Assembly: GCF_050624435.1 (NCBI RefSeq)
Contig: NC_134546.1
Coordinates: 11,927,001-11,991,000, forward strand
Direction: 5' to 3'
Length of the DNA: 64,000 bases
Source of the DNA: Tenrec ecaudatus
Taxonomy: Eukaryota > Chordata > Mammalia > Afrosoricida > Tenrecidae
The notes under the pieces were generated by a model. That model was not told the DNA's origin. It saw only the letters and a list, made by a program, of their open reading frames with translations, and searched no databases. Shown here piece by piece: positions 11,011 through 23,198 of this stretch. The translations under genes and the position numbers were made by a program. Position 1 is the stretch's first letter. Each line of letters opens with the position of its first letter.

Positions 11011-11591
11011 GACTGGGTGACCTTTTCTACATGTTCTAAACTTTTATTTAAATGGAACATTTTCTTTTCGCATTTTCTTTTAATGGAAAACATTTTTATT
11101 TGGTACTTCATCCACAGACCATACAACTCAATAGTTCAACCATATCAAGAAGAATTGTACCATCTTTATTGCAATCAATTTTAGAATATTTTCTTCCCCC
11201 CCGTACTCACTGGTATTCATGTAGTTTTTTTTTCAATTTTGGCAAAAATATATACAACAAAATATTCTCCAATTTGACAACTTCCTCGCGTGTAATTCAG
11301 TGCCATTGATTATACTCTTTGTGCTGTACAACCATTATTGATACCCCTCTCCAAATTGTTCTACCACCATTAAAATGAATTTAGTGCCCCCTGAACAAAA
11401 ACTTCCTTTTTCACCCATGGTAACCATAGGTCAAGTTGGGTTTCTTTTTCTTTGTATTTCCTGGTCTTTTTCACTCAGCAAAATTATTTTGCAATTCACA
11501 CATGTTGTTGAGTGTATCAATACTTCTTCTTCATTGCTAAGTAGTTATCCTGTTATATGGTACAGCACCATTTGTTTACCTATTCACCTGT

Positions 11592-12119
11592 TGTGTTAGC
11601 CTGGGTAGACTAGAGAAACAAATCCATGGACACAAATATGTGTATAAGAGAGAGGTTTATATACAAGAGCAAGTGAACATTGAGAAAACATCCAGCCCAG
11701 TCCAGATCAAGTCCATAAGTCCAACATTAACCCATATGTCTAATATCAGTCTATAAAGTCCTCTTCAGACTCACGAAACACATGCAATGATGCCAAATGC
11801 AGGACAATTACAGGACAGTGGGTAGAAAGTCTTTGGATCCAGTGGCATTGGGAACATCTCAGTGCTGGCAGCGATCTCTGAATGGCTTCTCCAGCACCCA
11901 GGGCTGCATCAGGGTGGGTCCATGTGTCTTGTCAGCTGCTATGACTCCCAGGGTGTGAGCCGAGAGTCTCCCACCTCCAAAGAAGAAATAACAGAATTCC
12001 AAGAATCCTTAGGGGAAGGCTATGCCCACACAGAAGCCTCATGGACTATGACCTGATGACAGGCTAGACTCCACCCCTACATGCTTAATCCTTAAATTGA
12101 CAATTATATGACTACCACA
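11592..12119 (-). mobile_element. Solo ERV LTR
   Basis: Antisense copy of the 0.5-kb family: tgtgttagcctgggtagact at the left, actaccaca at the right. Flanks cctgt (11587-11591) and catgt (12120-12124) agree at 4 of 5 bases. It splits the old L1 between two neighbouring 3' UTR segments. Confidence 0.85.
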
Positions 12120-12239
12120 CATGTTACGAGATTAAAAATTTTGTTTCTGTTTTTTTAATATTACACATAAAGCTGTTAGGAACATCCATGTGCAAGTTGT
12201 AATGTAGACATATTTTTATTCTACCCATGAGGAATAGCA

Positions 12240-12445
12240 GGTACCATGGTGCCGTACTGGGTTACGAGCTGGGCTGCTAACCGCAAGGTCAGCAGTTTGA
12301 AACCATCAGCTGCTCCGAGGGAGGAAGATGAAGCTTTTACTCTTGTAAAGGGCTACACTTTCAGAAACCCTGGAAGGCAAGCCCACCTTGCTCTACAGGG
12401 TCTCAGTGAGTCGGAATGGACGCGATGCCAATGGCTTTTGTTTTG
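12240..12445 (+). mobile_element. AfroSINE
   Basis: Sense copy: gggttacgagctgggctgct, core agcagtttgaaaccatcagc, and 3' part gtgagtcggaatggacgcga. The spelling is the tenrec-like form, with a tcagaaaccc segment. Inserted in the old L1. Confidence 0.88.
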
Positions 12446-12986
12446 TTTTGTGTTGACTGTGGAATGGCTAGGCCATGTGTTAGAAACATGTTGAACTGTT
12501 AAATTGCCAAGTTGTTTCCAAAAGGGTTGGATCATCTTAGCTCCCACCAGTGAGTATGCAAAGTTTGGTTGCTCAGCATCCTTGCCAATCTATGATTTGA
12601 TCTGTCATTTAAATTCTAGACAGTCGAAGAGTCCTGTAGCAGTATTTCATTGCATTTCCTAATGGCTAAAGATGGTGAGCATCTGGACACGGGCTTCCCT
12701 GCCATCTGCAGCTATTCTGGTGGTGTGTCCAAATCTCGTTCCCCTCTTAAAAATCAGACAAATGAAAGCAAGTAAGTTGTCTGTTTTCTTAGTGAGTTTG
12801 AGGTTCCTTGCATATTTTGGATATAAGTTCTTTATTAAATATGTGATTTGCAAATATTTGCTCCCAATCATGGCTTGTCTTTTCATTCTCGTAGCAATGT
12901 CTTTCGTTCAGAGAGCTACTGCGATTGATTGTGACAAAGTGCACTTTTCCAAATCTTTCTTTTTTTGGTTGTACGTTTGATGCTGG

Positions 12987-13180
12987 GAGGAGTCCTGGTG
13001 GCGCTGTGGGTTAGGCAATGAACCACTAACCACGAAGTCGATGATTAGAATCCACCAGCTACTTCTTAGAAGAAAGATGAAGCTATCTGCTCCCGTAAAG
13101 ATTGATAGTCTCAGAAAGCCTAGGTAGGGAGGGTCTCTACAAATGGAAATCCACTCAGTTGCATTGGGTTTTGTTGTTGT
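12987..13180 (+). mobile_element. AfroSINE
   Basis: Sense copy starting ggaggagtcctggtggcgct and ending near atccactcagttgcattggg. Near full length, inserted in the old L1. Confidence 0.87.
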
Positions 13181-13455
13181 CATTGTGGTGGTGGTGTTGG
13201 ATTCTAAAATTTCCTTCTGGGTTCTACTTCAGCAGCAGGCACAGAATTTTGGTACATATTTTCCTTTTTATTCATTTAAAAAGATTAAAATTGTTTTTCT
13301 TTTGACTCATGGGCTAAGAAGCATGTTACTTAGTTTTTCAAACATTTGGAGTTTTCTGGGTATCTTTTTGTTTAGATTTCCATTTTAAATTTCAGTTGGG
13401 ATGTAGACCATACTTGGTATGACTTGAATCCTTTTAAATGTATTGAGATTTATTC

Positions 13456-13600
13456 ATGGCTCAGATGTTGGCGATCTGAATGATGGATAGTTTGAAACCA
13501 CCAGCAGCTCCGAGGGAGAAAGACGGTGCTTTCTACTCCAGTAAACAGTTACAGTCTCAGAAACCCTACGGGGTCTCTATTATGAGTCAGCATTAATTTG
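13456..13600 (+). mobile_element. AfroSINE, partial
   Basis: Core gtttgaaaccaccagcagct and gttacagtctcagaaaccct are clear; the 5' tRNA-like end is mostly lost. Confidence 0.75.
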
Positions 13601-13624
13601 AAGGTAGAAAAGTGTTTTTTTTTA

Positions 13625-13692
13625 TCACTGAACCAAAAAGAATTGGTGTTCAACCATTTCAAGAGTTAGTATACGATCAAGAACAAATGGTA
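13625..13692 (+). mobile_element. RTE fragment
   Basis: The piece accaaaaagaattggtgttc through atacgatcaagaacaaatgg matches the RTE linker before the reverse transcriptase. The same linker occurs at about 14580 in the larger copy, so this is a separate element. Confidence 0.55.
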
Positions 13693-14320
13693 TTTTTAAA
13701 ACAATTTTTTAAAATTAAAGTTGCAAAGTGGGTGGGGGGGACTTTAAATTTCAGACCATCAACTGCATGTACCAGTTTAGACCATTCATCAAACTCTCCC
13801 AACTCTGTCCCACCTCCCTCCTCTGATTTCACATCATCCATTTATGAATTATCCCCCCTTTCACCAAAGTCAATATCTGTCAACCTCTTAGTCTGTTGTT
13901 GCTTCATCATCTCACTTTGCTGTCTGGCCTTCCGTGGGAACCTCCAAAGTCTGTTCCCTTTATTTCTAGTCTTTGTCTCGGTTTTTATCCTTCTAGCAGT
14001 GGTCTCAGGCAATATCTGTCCTCTGTGATTGACTCACTTCGCTCAGCAAAATGTTCTCCAGGTCCATCCATTCGTGAGGTTCTTCACAGTCTCATCACTG
14101 TGTTCAGTGAAGTATAACTTTAACTATAAGAATCATTTCATCATTGTGTTAAGTATAATGCTTCTGTTAGTTTGGTATATACTTCCCTATGCCGACAGAC
14201 TTTAATTTTTCACAGACTCTCTTCAAGTAATATCACAGCATCCTGTGTATGGTGTTAAAATTTCACAACATTATACTTCCATTTCTGCTCTCCTAGTCTC
14301 CGAAACTTCCCCTTAATCAT
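13693..14320 (-). mobile_element. L1 3' UTR fragment, antisense
   Basis: Reads as antisense L1 3' region: tttagaccattcatcaaact, then cacttcgctcagcaaaatgt and caggtccatccattcgtgag. It lies between two RTE pieces. Confidence 0.6.
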
Positions 14321-14324
14321 AGAG

Positions 14325-16053
14325 TAGTGAAAGCAAATGGAAGAAAGGATGAAGTAGAAGAACTGCACAGACCATTTCAAAAGGCAGCTCGAGAAGACAA
14401 AGTAAAATATTATAATGAAATGTGTAAAGACCCGAGAGTTAGAAAACCAAAGAGGAAGAATACACACGCTCAACATATCTTAAATTGGAAGATCTCAGGA
14501 AAGAATTCAAACCTCGAATTGTAATATTCAAAGATTCTATGTGCAAAATATTGAATGAAGATTTAAAAAATACAGAGTCACTGTACCAAAAATACCTCAT
14601 CAACATTCATCCATTTCAAGAGGTAGCATGTGTTGAGGAACCAAGACGTCCAAACTACACCGAAGTCATTAGCCAAAGGCAAAGCTTCAGGAATTGATGG
14701 AAAACCAATTAAAATGTTTCAACAAGCTGATGAAGCACTGGAAGCACTCACTAGTCTATGCCAAGAAATTTGGAAGAGAGGTAGCTGGCCAAGTGACTCT
14801 AAGACATCTCTGTCTATGCCCATTCCAAAGAAAGGCAACCCAACGGGATGTGTAAATTATCAAGCCACACCACTGAGAGCACATGCAAGTAAACGTTTGT
14901 TGGAGGTAATTCCAAAGCAGCTACCTTAGTATGTTTATGGGGAGCCTCCTGAAATTCAACCTGGATTCAGATGGATCATGCTGAAAGCACAGCACATCAG
15001 AAAGATGTCTACTCCAGGACACTTTTTTTGTGCTCATGAAAAATCGGTACGTAGATCAAGAGGCAGCTGTTTAAACAAAACAAGGGAATATTCCATGGTT
15101 TAAAAGTGTTTTTTTTAAGGTAGGCATTAATGTTGTGTCCTTTCACTTGATTTAATCAGTATGCTGAGAAAATAATTCAAGAACTCTAGGAAGAAGACTG
15201 CTGCATTCGAATCGAAGGATCAGTTACTAACAACCTGCAATATGCAGATGATACAACTTTGCTTGATGGAAGGAAGGAGACGGGAAACACTTGATAAAGA
15301 TGAGTGGCTATAGTCTGCGCTGTGGATTGTAACTCCATGTAAAGAAAATCAAAGTCCTCACGGCTAGTCCCAGGATCACGGAGAAAAGACTGATTAGTCA
15401 AGGATTTCATCTTGCCTGGACTCTCGACCAAAGCTCGTGGGAACAGCAGGCGTGACATCCAACGACATGCTGTTGCACTGGGTAAATCTGTTGCACAGAA
15501 TCTTCCATAAAGTGTTGAAAAATAAAAACTAACCAAAACAAATTAAACAATAACATGTTGACGAGCAAAGATGGCACTGTGAGTAGTAAGGCGTGGCTAA
15601 AGCCTGGTGTTTTCAATGACTTCATGCGCATGCGTAAGTTGAATGATGATGAAAGAAGTTGGCCGAAGAGTGAAGCAGTAGAGTCACAGTGCTGGTACCG
15701 AATGTTGAACCTACTAAGAAACTGCCAGAAGGATGAACAGATGTGTCTTGGAAGAAGTCCCTCCGGAATGCTCCAGAGGCCTTAGGTTGACAAAACCTCA
15801 TCTCACATACTTTGCACATAGGAGAGGCCAATCGCTCAACATTGACATTGTGCTTGGTGAAGAAGGGGTCAGTGAGAAAAGAGGAGGGCGGGCCCTTGAT
15901 GGGGTGGGCTGGTGCCAAGGCTGAAACAATGGGCTCAAAAATAATGACAATCGTGAGGTGGTGGTTTAGGTTCGGGCAGTGTTTTGTTCTGTTGGTCAGA
16001 GGATCGCCATGAGTAAGCACTGACTTGGAGGTCACTAACAACACAGCAGCAAG
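14325..16053 (+). mobile_element. RTE (BovB-like) LINE, about 1.7 kb of 3' half
   Basis: Best RTE copy in the window. Translation gives reverse transcriptase blocks: KGKASGIDGKPIKMFQQ near 14675, then LCQEIWKRGSWPSDSK and PIPKKGNPTGCVNYQ (about 14755-14860), and the catalytic box NNLQYADDTTLL with YADD at 15241-15252. It ends at the RTE terminus near cactaacaacacagcagcaa. The frames are broken by stops, indels and a deletion around 14970, so it is inactive. The parental enzyme reverse-transcribes RTE RNA at the target site in the nucleus; in Afrotheria it is likely also the motor for some SINEs. Confidence 0.9.
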
Positions 16054-16059
16054 AAATCC

Positions 16060-16440
16060 TGTAATCATTAGTAGAGACATCCTATTGTCCTTCTCAGTCC
16101 CTAGGCAATCCTAATCTATTGAAGACTATATGGAATTGCCTTTTTGGGGCATTTCCCAGTGAGATGAAATAATTTCATAAGTGACCTATTTGACCGAAAT
16201 TTTTATGTGGTGTAATGCTTTCAGGCTCATACATGTTACAACATGTACTAGTATTTTATCTGGCCAAATTGTATTCTATTGTGTGATTGTACCTCTGGAT
16301 TAGTTTTCTTAAATTAAAAAAAATTATTGTGAATTGAGTAGGAGAGTTTATATTTCAGGGCATCAACTCTGCATTCAACATTCAAACCATTTGTCATCCA
16401 ACCTACGCCCCCTGCTTATCCCAACTCGGATTAGTTTTCT
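16060..16440 (-). mobile_element. Probable old L1 fragment
   Basis: The part tttatatttcagggcatcaa through cattcaaaccatttgtcatc resembles the antisense L1 3' UTR at 13.7 kb. The left half is less certain. Confidence 0.45.
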
Positions 16441-17879
16441 TTTCTTTTCGCTTTTTTCCTGCATCGGTTTTCCTTTGATTTTTCTTTCTCTTCTTTTTTT
16501 TTTTTGGTGGTTGTATTGTTCTGTGTATTTGTTTTGGGGTCATCTTTGATTGGCTACCAGCCATTGTGCATTTTCCTCATTGCTCCAGGATAGTTCTGTG
16601 TTCTATAAACATCCTTATGGTGTTCGTGTGATGCAGTTAAGTCACGTTGCTTCTTTCTGATCTTGCTTTTTCACCTGCATAGACAGAGCACTGTGTAGCC
16701 TCGGGATTTTTTTCTGACTAGAACTTTCTGTGTACTCAGTGTCCAGTGAAATGATGAGATTGTCCACTGTAACTAGTGGGAATTATTAGGAACTACTCTT
16801 GGCCCTTTTTTGAGCGGTCGTTTTGCTCTGATTTGAATAGATTAGGGTGCTTTGTGTGCCGATCAGCTGAGTATTCAGGAGTTACCTTCTGTCATTTCCG
16901 TGGGGCCTCTCTTCAAGTTCCCCTCTTCCGGTCCTATGTCTGGTAGCTTCTAGCCATCTTCGTCTTGCCAGACTTTCAGCTGCATTTCCTTCACTCCAAG
17001 AGTCTCCCTCCTTCCTCCTGGATTCGCTTTACTGCTCTGTGACCTTACTGCTCTCAAGAGCGTGAACTGGAGAAATCATAAGGCTCTTCTGGTTCGCCTC
17101 CTCTCTCTGGAATGCTGCACGTCATTGCCTGATGTCCATTGTCATGATGACAACTTTTCTTCCTGTATATTTTGTCCATATTTTTCAGTTGTTGGTGATG
17201 GAAGGATAAATCTGGTCTCTATTATCCAATTGTGGCCAAAGCAGGAGTGCCTCAGTACTGCTTTTATAATCTGCTTTTAAAGCAACTTCGTCTTCATTCT
17301 ACTTTAGCCTCTGGCTTCTAGAAGTGCTGCGAGCTGTAGCCTCTGGCTTCTAGAAATGCTGCGAGCTGACAATTCACGAGCCTTTCGGAGGTCTGCGATG
17401 TCAATTAGATGGCTTCTTGCCCTTCCTCCTGGGTGGCTCAATGGATCCAATAAGTATCCGAGAGGAATTATGGAAGCAGAGCTGGGACTATGCAGCGAAC
17501 ACTTATATTGGACAATCACCGCTGAGACTGCCATTCTCTTGCCAGGCGAGATTGTCTGAAACAGAGCCTTAGCTCAAGTCCCAACGGGGGTCTATGGGAG
17601 GATGTCCTGATGGATGGGGAGCACTAGGACAAGATCACTGGGAGGGGGTGGGAGTGCCACACCTCCTCTTGGTTAGAAAATGACTCCAGCTTCCCGTAGC
17701 TTCGCGAGAAAGAAGATATTCGCGTTGCCAGATCTTTGGTGAATCTAGAGAAGGTGCGAGTCAGATTTCTATGGAACAGTTTCTCATTCAAAACTCTGAA
17801 CAAATTTAAAATCCAGATTTAAAAGAAAAAAAAATGTTGTGGACCAAATGAAAATCCAACTAAGGCCAGGAGTTGTCTC
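16441..17879. other. Unassigned T-rich sequence
   Basis: Pyrimidine-rich to about 17050, then apparently single copy. No family named with confidence and no exon supported. Contains the tandem duplication listed separately. Confidence 0.35.
17305..17368 (+). repeat. 32-bp tandem duplication
   Basis: Two adjacent copies of a 32-bp unit beginning tagcctctggcttctaga (17305-17336 and 17337-17368) differ at a single base. The near identity implies a recent slippage or unequal exchange. Confidence 0.95.
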
Positions 17880-18090
17880 CACGGCTTGCCGGTTGAGCAC
17901 CTCTGGCTTTTTCGTCTTCGCTTCTCTCTGCGTTTTGCCGACAGCGTCCCCTGCTTCCCGGTGGCGGTGGCGTTTGTCCTGTTCCGGGCTCGCGCTCTCC
18001 TGCGATCCTGGTTTCCTGTGGCACCCATTCTGACCTACCTTTTCCCCCGGGTCTTTCCATGCAAACGTCCCGCACCGCATGGCGGATTCC
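17880..18090. other. CpG-dense patch
   Basis: Roughly 20 CpG dinucleotides fall in about 210 bp, against a CpG-poor surround. On the reverse strand a gggaaaaggtaggt string resembles a splice donor after a short open frame. It could be a small CpG island or promoter, or a GC-rich retrocopy. No known gene was recognised. Confidence 0.5.
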
Positions 18091-19184
18091 ATCTCCCAGT
18101 ATTACACTGTCAGTTTCTCTGAAGGGGAATTTGGATGGTGTAGCTTTGGTCTTTACTAAACTCTGTATGGGTAGAACTCAGTTTCGGGTCATGGACACTG
18201 GCCTTCGGGACAGCTGTGAGTGTGCGATCGAGGAGATGACGGTGGTTGAATGGACACCAATGGAATCACAGGGCGGAAGAACTGGAACTGACATTCGGCA
18301 GAGCGCACTGAAGAACAGAAGCTCAGCGCAGTGAAGTGACTCTCTCCAAGTGCAAATGCTTAATTAGTTAATAGTCGGGCTGAGTCTGGGATTCATTGCC
18401 CAGCCAGGTTTCTTTCTTCTTTGTTTCATAAGAGCAGGAACTAGGTCACTATGCTTAAGGCAGTGCTTAGGGAATTATAAGTATTCAAAAAACATGCGTT
18501 GACTACGAAGGCGTACCAAGTTATTTTCTACAATGTCATGATGCTTGCTTTTTTCATAAATTAGCATCAAATTTGATCATCTAGACTAGAAAACACACTA
18601 AAGAATCATTGCAGACTTATTTATGTCTCCCATGAGAGAAGTCTGGGGCAGAAAGGGGACTTTAAAATGCCACACTGTCCCTGTCGCCTTCTGTCCCGAT
18701 TCTGCCTTCTTCAGCATGCGCCTTTCCTCCTTTATTTTGTGGAACGGGCTCACTAGCCAGACATTTGAACTTCAACATGGAAGCATATAGAAGAAATTAA
18801 TGGTCAAAGGTTTCCCTGGATGTCTCACTCAATTCCCACTTAACTTTTATGTTTTTAAAGGAAACACAGACATGTGGCCACATCTGATCCCAAGGCCTTT
18901 TAGCCGGGACCTTTATTCTTGAATATAATTGGGGTTTATTAAATAAACATGGATATTTAGTAGGCAACTAGCAGTGTCTGGTAGAATTGAAAAGCTTCGT
19001 AATTATCTTAAATATGTCTCCTTGCAATTTTTCCTACAATAATTTGAAGGGTTTTAGAGGAATTTATTGAAAGGAAGGCAAAAAGAAAAGTTTCCAGCTG
19101 GGTTCAGGTAGAAGAGCCTTGGTGGGGTAGTGGGCTATGCCGCGGGCAGCCCAGCACCCTCGTGTTAGCGATTCTCCTTCCTTT
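18091..19184. other. Unassigned sequence around an L2 remnant
   Basis: Apart from the L2-like tail at 18430-18505 nothing is recognised. The A/T-rich right part has no gene signals. Confidence 0.35.
18430..18505 (+). mobile_element. L2 3' end remnant
   Basis: The order gagcaggaactaggtcacta, ggcagtgcttaggg, gtattcaaaaaacatg follows the L2 terminus (cause-of-record, most common total, then a ...caataaatg end). Short and old. Confidence 0.4.
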
Positions 19185-19720
19185 TCCTTTTTACCCCGGC
19201 AATCAGTTTTGACCTTTTTTAATAGTGGTGCCATACACTATGTGTCCTTTTGTGATCGACTGACTTTTCTCAGCGCAGCATCCTCCGGGTTTATCCATGA
19301 TACGAGGTGTGTCATACGTTCATCATCATGCTTATGTCGGCCAGTATTTTTTTTTGTATACATACCTGGTTTGTTTATCCATGTTTCCACTGATGGGTAT
19401 GTAGGTCAGTTCCCTCTTTTTCACGCGGTCATGAATAGTGCTGCCATGAAAATGGGCGCGCACACAGCGAGATATGTCACAGCTCTGCTTTCTTCTTTCT
19501 TAGGAACATAGACTCAGTCGTAAGCTTGCGGGGGTCCTACGGCATTTCTAGTTGCAACTTTTAAAGGAAACACCATACTGTTTTCCTCAGGGGCTGTGCC
19601 ATGTTACAGGCCCACTGTGGATCCCGTCTCTCGTATTCCCACCAGCATTTGCTGTCTTTGTTCATGCTGCCGGGAGATGGCAAGGAGATTTAGTTTCAGT
19701 CTAGTACTAGCTCTCACAAA
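19185..19720 (-). mobile_element. Old L1 fragment, antisense
   Basis: Shows the standard antisense L1 order: ttgtgatcgactgacttttc, tttgtttatccatgtttcca, catgaatagtgctgccatga, and attcccaccagcatttgctg. Diverged. Confidence 0.7.
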
Positions 19721-21079
19721 TGGGTGCGACCCCTGTGAGGGTGCATTCCTGATTAGGCTGTCTCAAGAGTAAGGACTTTGCAGTTAGGGTTTAGAATGCC
19801 AAACAGGCCAAAGAACCAGTTTCCACAGAGGCAGGAGCTTATTCAGCCTGCTCTTCTTTTGTGGATCGAGCATTCTAACTCATCTCTGTGATTTGACATG
19901 GGTACCCACTTGTGTATGTGAGTCCACATTCACACTCTGGCCAGTTTCATACTTGTATCATGTTAACACACCCAGCTCACACCTTCTCTATCAGTTATAT
20001 TCGCATAGCCGGAGGGTCTTTCATCATCCCCAGCTTGAGAACACTATTTTGGATTTTTTATTGGTGGGGGGGGGTATGGTGTCTCATATCCTACACTTAA
20101 ACTAGAGGTTATAAACTCAACTTTTTACAGGGATTAGGGAGATGTAGTTTTCAGATGCAGAGCACATGTGGGGAGCAGGGGGCGTGGGTGGGTGGGTTGC
20201 TTGACTGGGGCCTGGAGCTCATTGAGAACCTCCAGATCTGAGTTCACATGAAAACCTCCTATTTTCACATATTGACCACTAATGGAGAACATGGAAATCA
20301 CTGAGTGAGTCACGACGATGCAGGCCAAACCGTGCACATCTCCAGGTCAGCTATGGGGCTGCTGGTTCTCAGCCTCTGGTTTAAATGTCCCTCCATCCTT
20401 CATATCCTTGTTGTTCCCTTCTGTCTCTCTGTGACTCTAGGTGAAGAGAGAATAATTAATGTGCCTTGGGCATCTGCTCACAAACTTTTACGGCCCTAAG
20501 AACTATGCAATGAACCAAGAGGTAGAACAGAAACTGCTAAGCATGTTATTAGACCATTTAACTGGCATGGCTCATAAAACCATGACCCTAAGCCTCCAAA
20601 CCAAGGAACCAAACCCCTTGAGGTATGGGCTGTATATAAGCAGACCCAGCACCTACTTTCTCTTATTTTTATCATTGCTGTAAATACAAGTAGTTCCAGG
20701 CTTACAAAAGGGTTCTGGTCTAACGATTCCGTCATTAATTGATTTGGACACAAGTTGCCTACTTCATTAAAAAAATTCATTACTATTGCCTTATATTATC
20801 AGTATCTTGATACTTCTGATACTTATTTGTCCTTGGGGGTTGGAAACATCCTATGCAAATTTATAAATAAGATGACATCAGCAAATTACACACTGCAGTA
20901 CTATATGTAGTGCATATTACAAATGATCTATAACCCCCCCTCCCTCCCCAAATGATGGTGATAAATGTGGTTTATTGCACATTGGATATGTGGTAAGGCA
21001 TGGAATTCCCGTATATCTTTTTGACATTTTGGCCAACTTAGCTTTTTACAGGGGGGCCGCTTACTAACAGTGTTGCAAT
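19721..21079. other. Unassigned sequence
   Basis: A TATA-like ctgtatataagcag at about 20630 and a Tigger-like stretch at about 20690-20760 were noted but neither is convincing. No exon. Confidence 0.35.
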
Positions 21080-22020
21080 AATGACGCTGTGCACCCCTGC
21101 CGCTGATAAGGATGTTTCCATCACCGTTAGTCTTCCCCTCTGCTCTTCCTCTTCTTGCCCCTGGTCACCACTAATAAACTTTCATCTCAACATAGTCGCC
21201 TTTTCTTGTTTTTACATTTCTTTTTCACGTAAATGTGATCATCCAGTCTTTGTCCATTTTGCAGTTGAGTTCACACAGTACCGTGCCTTCCAGCTCCATC
21301 GTCATGCAGCAAGTATGCAGATATGATTTCTTCTACTGTCTGTGTAGTATGTGCATATGTACAACATTGTGTTCTGTCGCTTGTCTGTTGCTGGGTGGCA
21401 CCTGTCAGCTATTGTGATCAGTGCTACATTAAACACTGGTGTGTAAGGCTCTACGTGAGTCTCTTACTTCAATCTTTGGGGTATGTGCCTAGCAGTGGAA
21501 TGGCTGGGTCATACGGTAGCTCTAGTTTCAGCTTATCGAGGAACTACCATACTGTGTTCTATAGCAGCTGGACCATTCAGCATTCCCACAGGCAATGGAT
21601 AGGGGTTCCAACTTCCCACCTCAGGGCCAACACTTGCTCTTTTCTTGTTATGAATCTCAGCCATTCCAGTGGGAGTGAGGTGGTACCTCGTTGCGGTTCT
21701 GATTTGCATCTCTAGCATGGCTGATTATCCTGAGCACCTTTTCATGTATTTGCTGCCCATTTGAATGACCTGATTAGTGAAATGCCTATTCAAGTCTTTG
21801 GCATATCCTATGATTGGGTTATTTGTTGTCTTTTTGCTGTCACGTTGTCTATATGTTCGGTGTCTTAGAGTCTTGTTGTACATATGATTTTTGAAAATAT
21901 CCTCCCAACCAGTCACTTGCCTTTGCAATGTTTGGGTAAAGTCTTTTGAGGAACCAAAGTTTGAAATTCTTATGAGGTGATTGGTTTGTTTGAAACATTT
22001 GAGTCGAGGGGAAAGAGCCT
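21080..22020 (-). mobile_element. Old L1 3' region, antisense
   Basis: Long, well ordered antisense L1: tttggggtatgtgcctagca, gtggaatggctgggtcatac, ggaccattcagcattcccac, gtggtacctcgttgcggttc, then the ORF2-ward part to about 22000. No protein frame survives. Confidence 0.85.
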
Positions 22021-22234
22021 TTGCCCTCTGCTCTAAGCTGTGGGGGTGTGAACCCCGGAGTTGCAATCATTCCTTCCTCAGGAGAAAGTGTGTGAGAGAA
22101 TAAAGCCAACACGTGGAGAGGAGCGTTCTTCCTCACCTGCATCACTGAGGAGTCTTTCTGATTCATCCCTCTGCTTCTATTCTGGCTCAGCTGACAGCTA
22201 CTTTCAACACAGGAATGAGAGCGATTCTTTAAGA

Positions 22235-22720
22235 ATGAGTCAGCTATCACTGCTTTGCTCAAAACCCTGCTTTGGCTCCAAGTCTCCCTCAGAGCAGAAG
22301 CTGAAGTCTTTAGAGTGGTTTATACAGCGCCATGTGACCGAGCTCCATTTAGTTCTCTGCCCTCATTTCTTGCCTCTTGTTCACTTGGATTCAACTATTC
22401 TTCCCAAATGCCTGGCAGGGCCCATCCTAGGGCCTTGGCACGGGCTGTTTCTTGTCCTGAGGACACTTTTTACCACCGTATGTTCGAGATTTATGCTCTC
22501 GGCTCCTCTAAGTCAGGCTCACATCTCATTTTCTTACTGAGGCCTGGTTTAATTGGTTAGTCAAATGTCACCTAACTGGATCCAGGGTCCTGAACCTCAT
22601 CCAGAGGGACATCATCGGGGACTGACAAAGTCCTCTCTCTTATCAGTCCTTGTCCGACATGCATGACCTTGCCATCCCAGTCTCATCAGTCTAGCGGAAA
22701 AGAGAGTAGGGTAATTAGTC
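22235..22720 (+). mobile_element. L2 LINE fragment
   Basis: Ancient L2: ctttgctcaaaaccctgctt, gagcagaagctgaagtcttt, agggccttggcacgggctgt, gtcaaatgtcacctaactgg occur in the L2 order. Open frames over it are relics or chance. Confidence 0.75.
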
Positions 22721-22754
22721 CTTAGATTAGGCTAGATAAAATTTAAGATTCCTT

Positions 22755-23198
22755 TTTTTAAAAAACATTTTATTAAGGGCTCATACAACTCTTATCACAA
22801 TCCATACATATACATACATCAATTGTATAAAGCACATCTGTTCATTCTTTGCCCTAATCATTTTCTTTTCTTTTTTTTACATTTTATTAGGGACTCATAC
22901 AACTCTTATTACAATCCATACATATATATACATCAATTGTATAAAGCACATCCGCACAATCCCTGCCCCAATCATTCTCAAAGCATTTGCTCTCCACTTA
23001 AGCCCTTTGCATCAGGTCCTCTTTTTTTTTCCCCTCCCTCCCCGCTCCCCCCTCCCTTATGTGCCCTTGGTAATTTATACATTGTTATTTTGTCATATCT
23101 TGCCCTATCCGGAAATGGGAAACTGATTACAAGGATCCACATGTGACCTCCTCCCTGGGAGATGGACGGCAGAGAAGTGGGGGAAGGGAGACTCCGGA
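22755..23198 (-). mobile_element. Composite L1 insertion with inverted 5' segment
   Basis: Flanked by a perfect 11-bp duplication taagattcctt (22744-22754 and 23199-23209). Inside are an L1 3' end of about 100 bp (22768-22866), a T-rich joint, and a second L1 3' end (from about 22882) that runs to ctatccgg at 23112. There it switches to the next 85 bp of L1 in opposite orientation (23113-23197). The inversion is the classic twin-priming mark; the two stacked 3' ends are unusual. Confidence 0.88.

Larger units (their letters stand above)
11045..13455 (-). mobile_element. Old L1, antisense, with nested LTR and SINEs
   Basis: From left to right it reads back from the L1 3' UTR into ORF2: caactcaatagttcaaccat, then tcactcagcaaaat, tggaatggctaggc, gttgtttccaaaagggttgg, and beyond 13200 the ORF2-derived tttgactcatgggctaagaa. 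It is interrupted by a solo LTR (11592-12119) and AfroSINEs (12240-12445, 12987-13180). No open L1 protein frame remains. Confidence 0.75.

Noticed and set aside
20690..20765. Tigger-like terminal segment
   Set aside because: The resemblance is limited to a short stretch and no partner inverted repeat was found.
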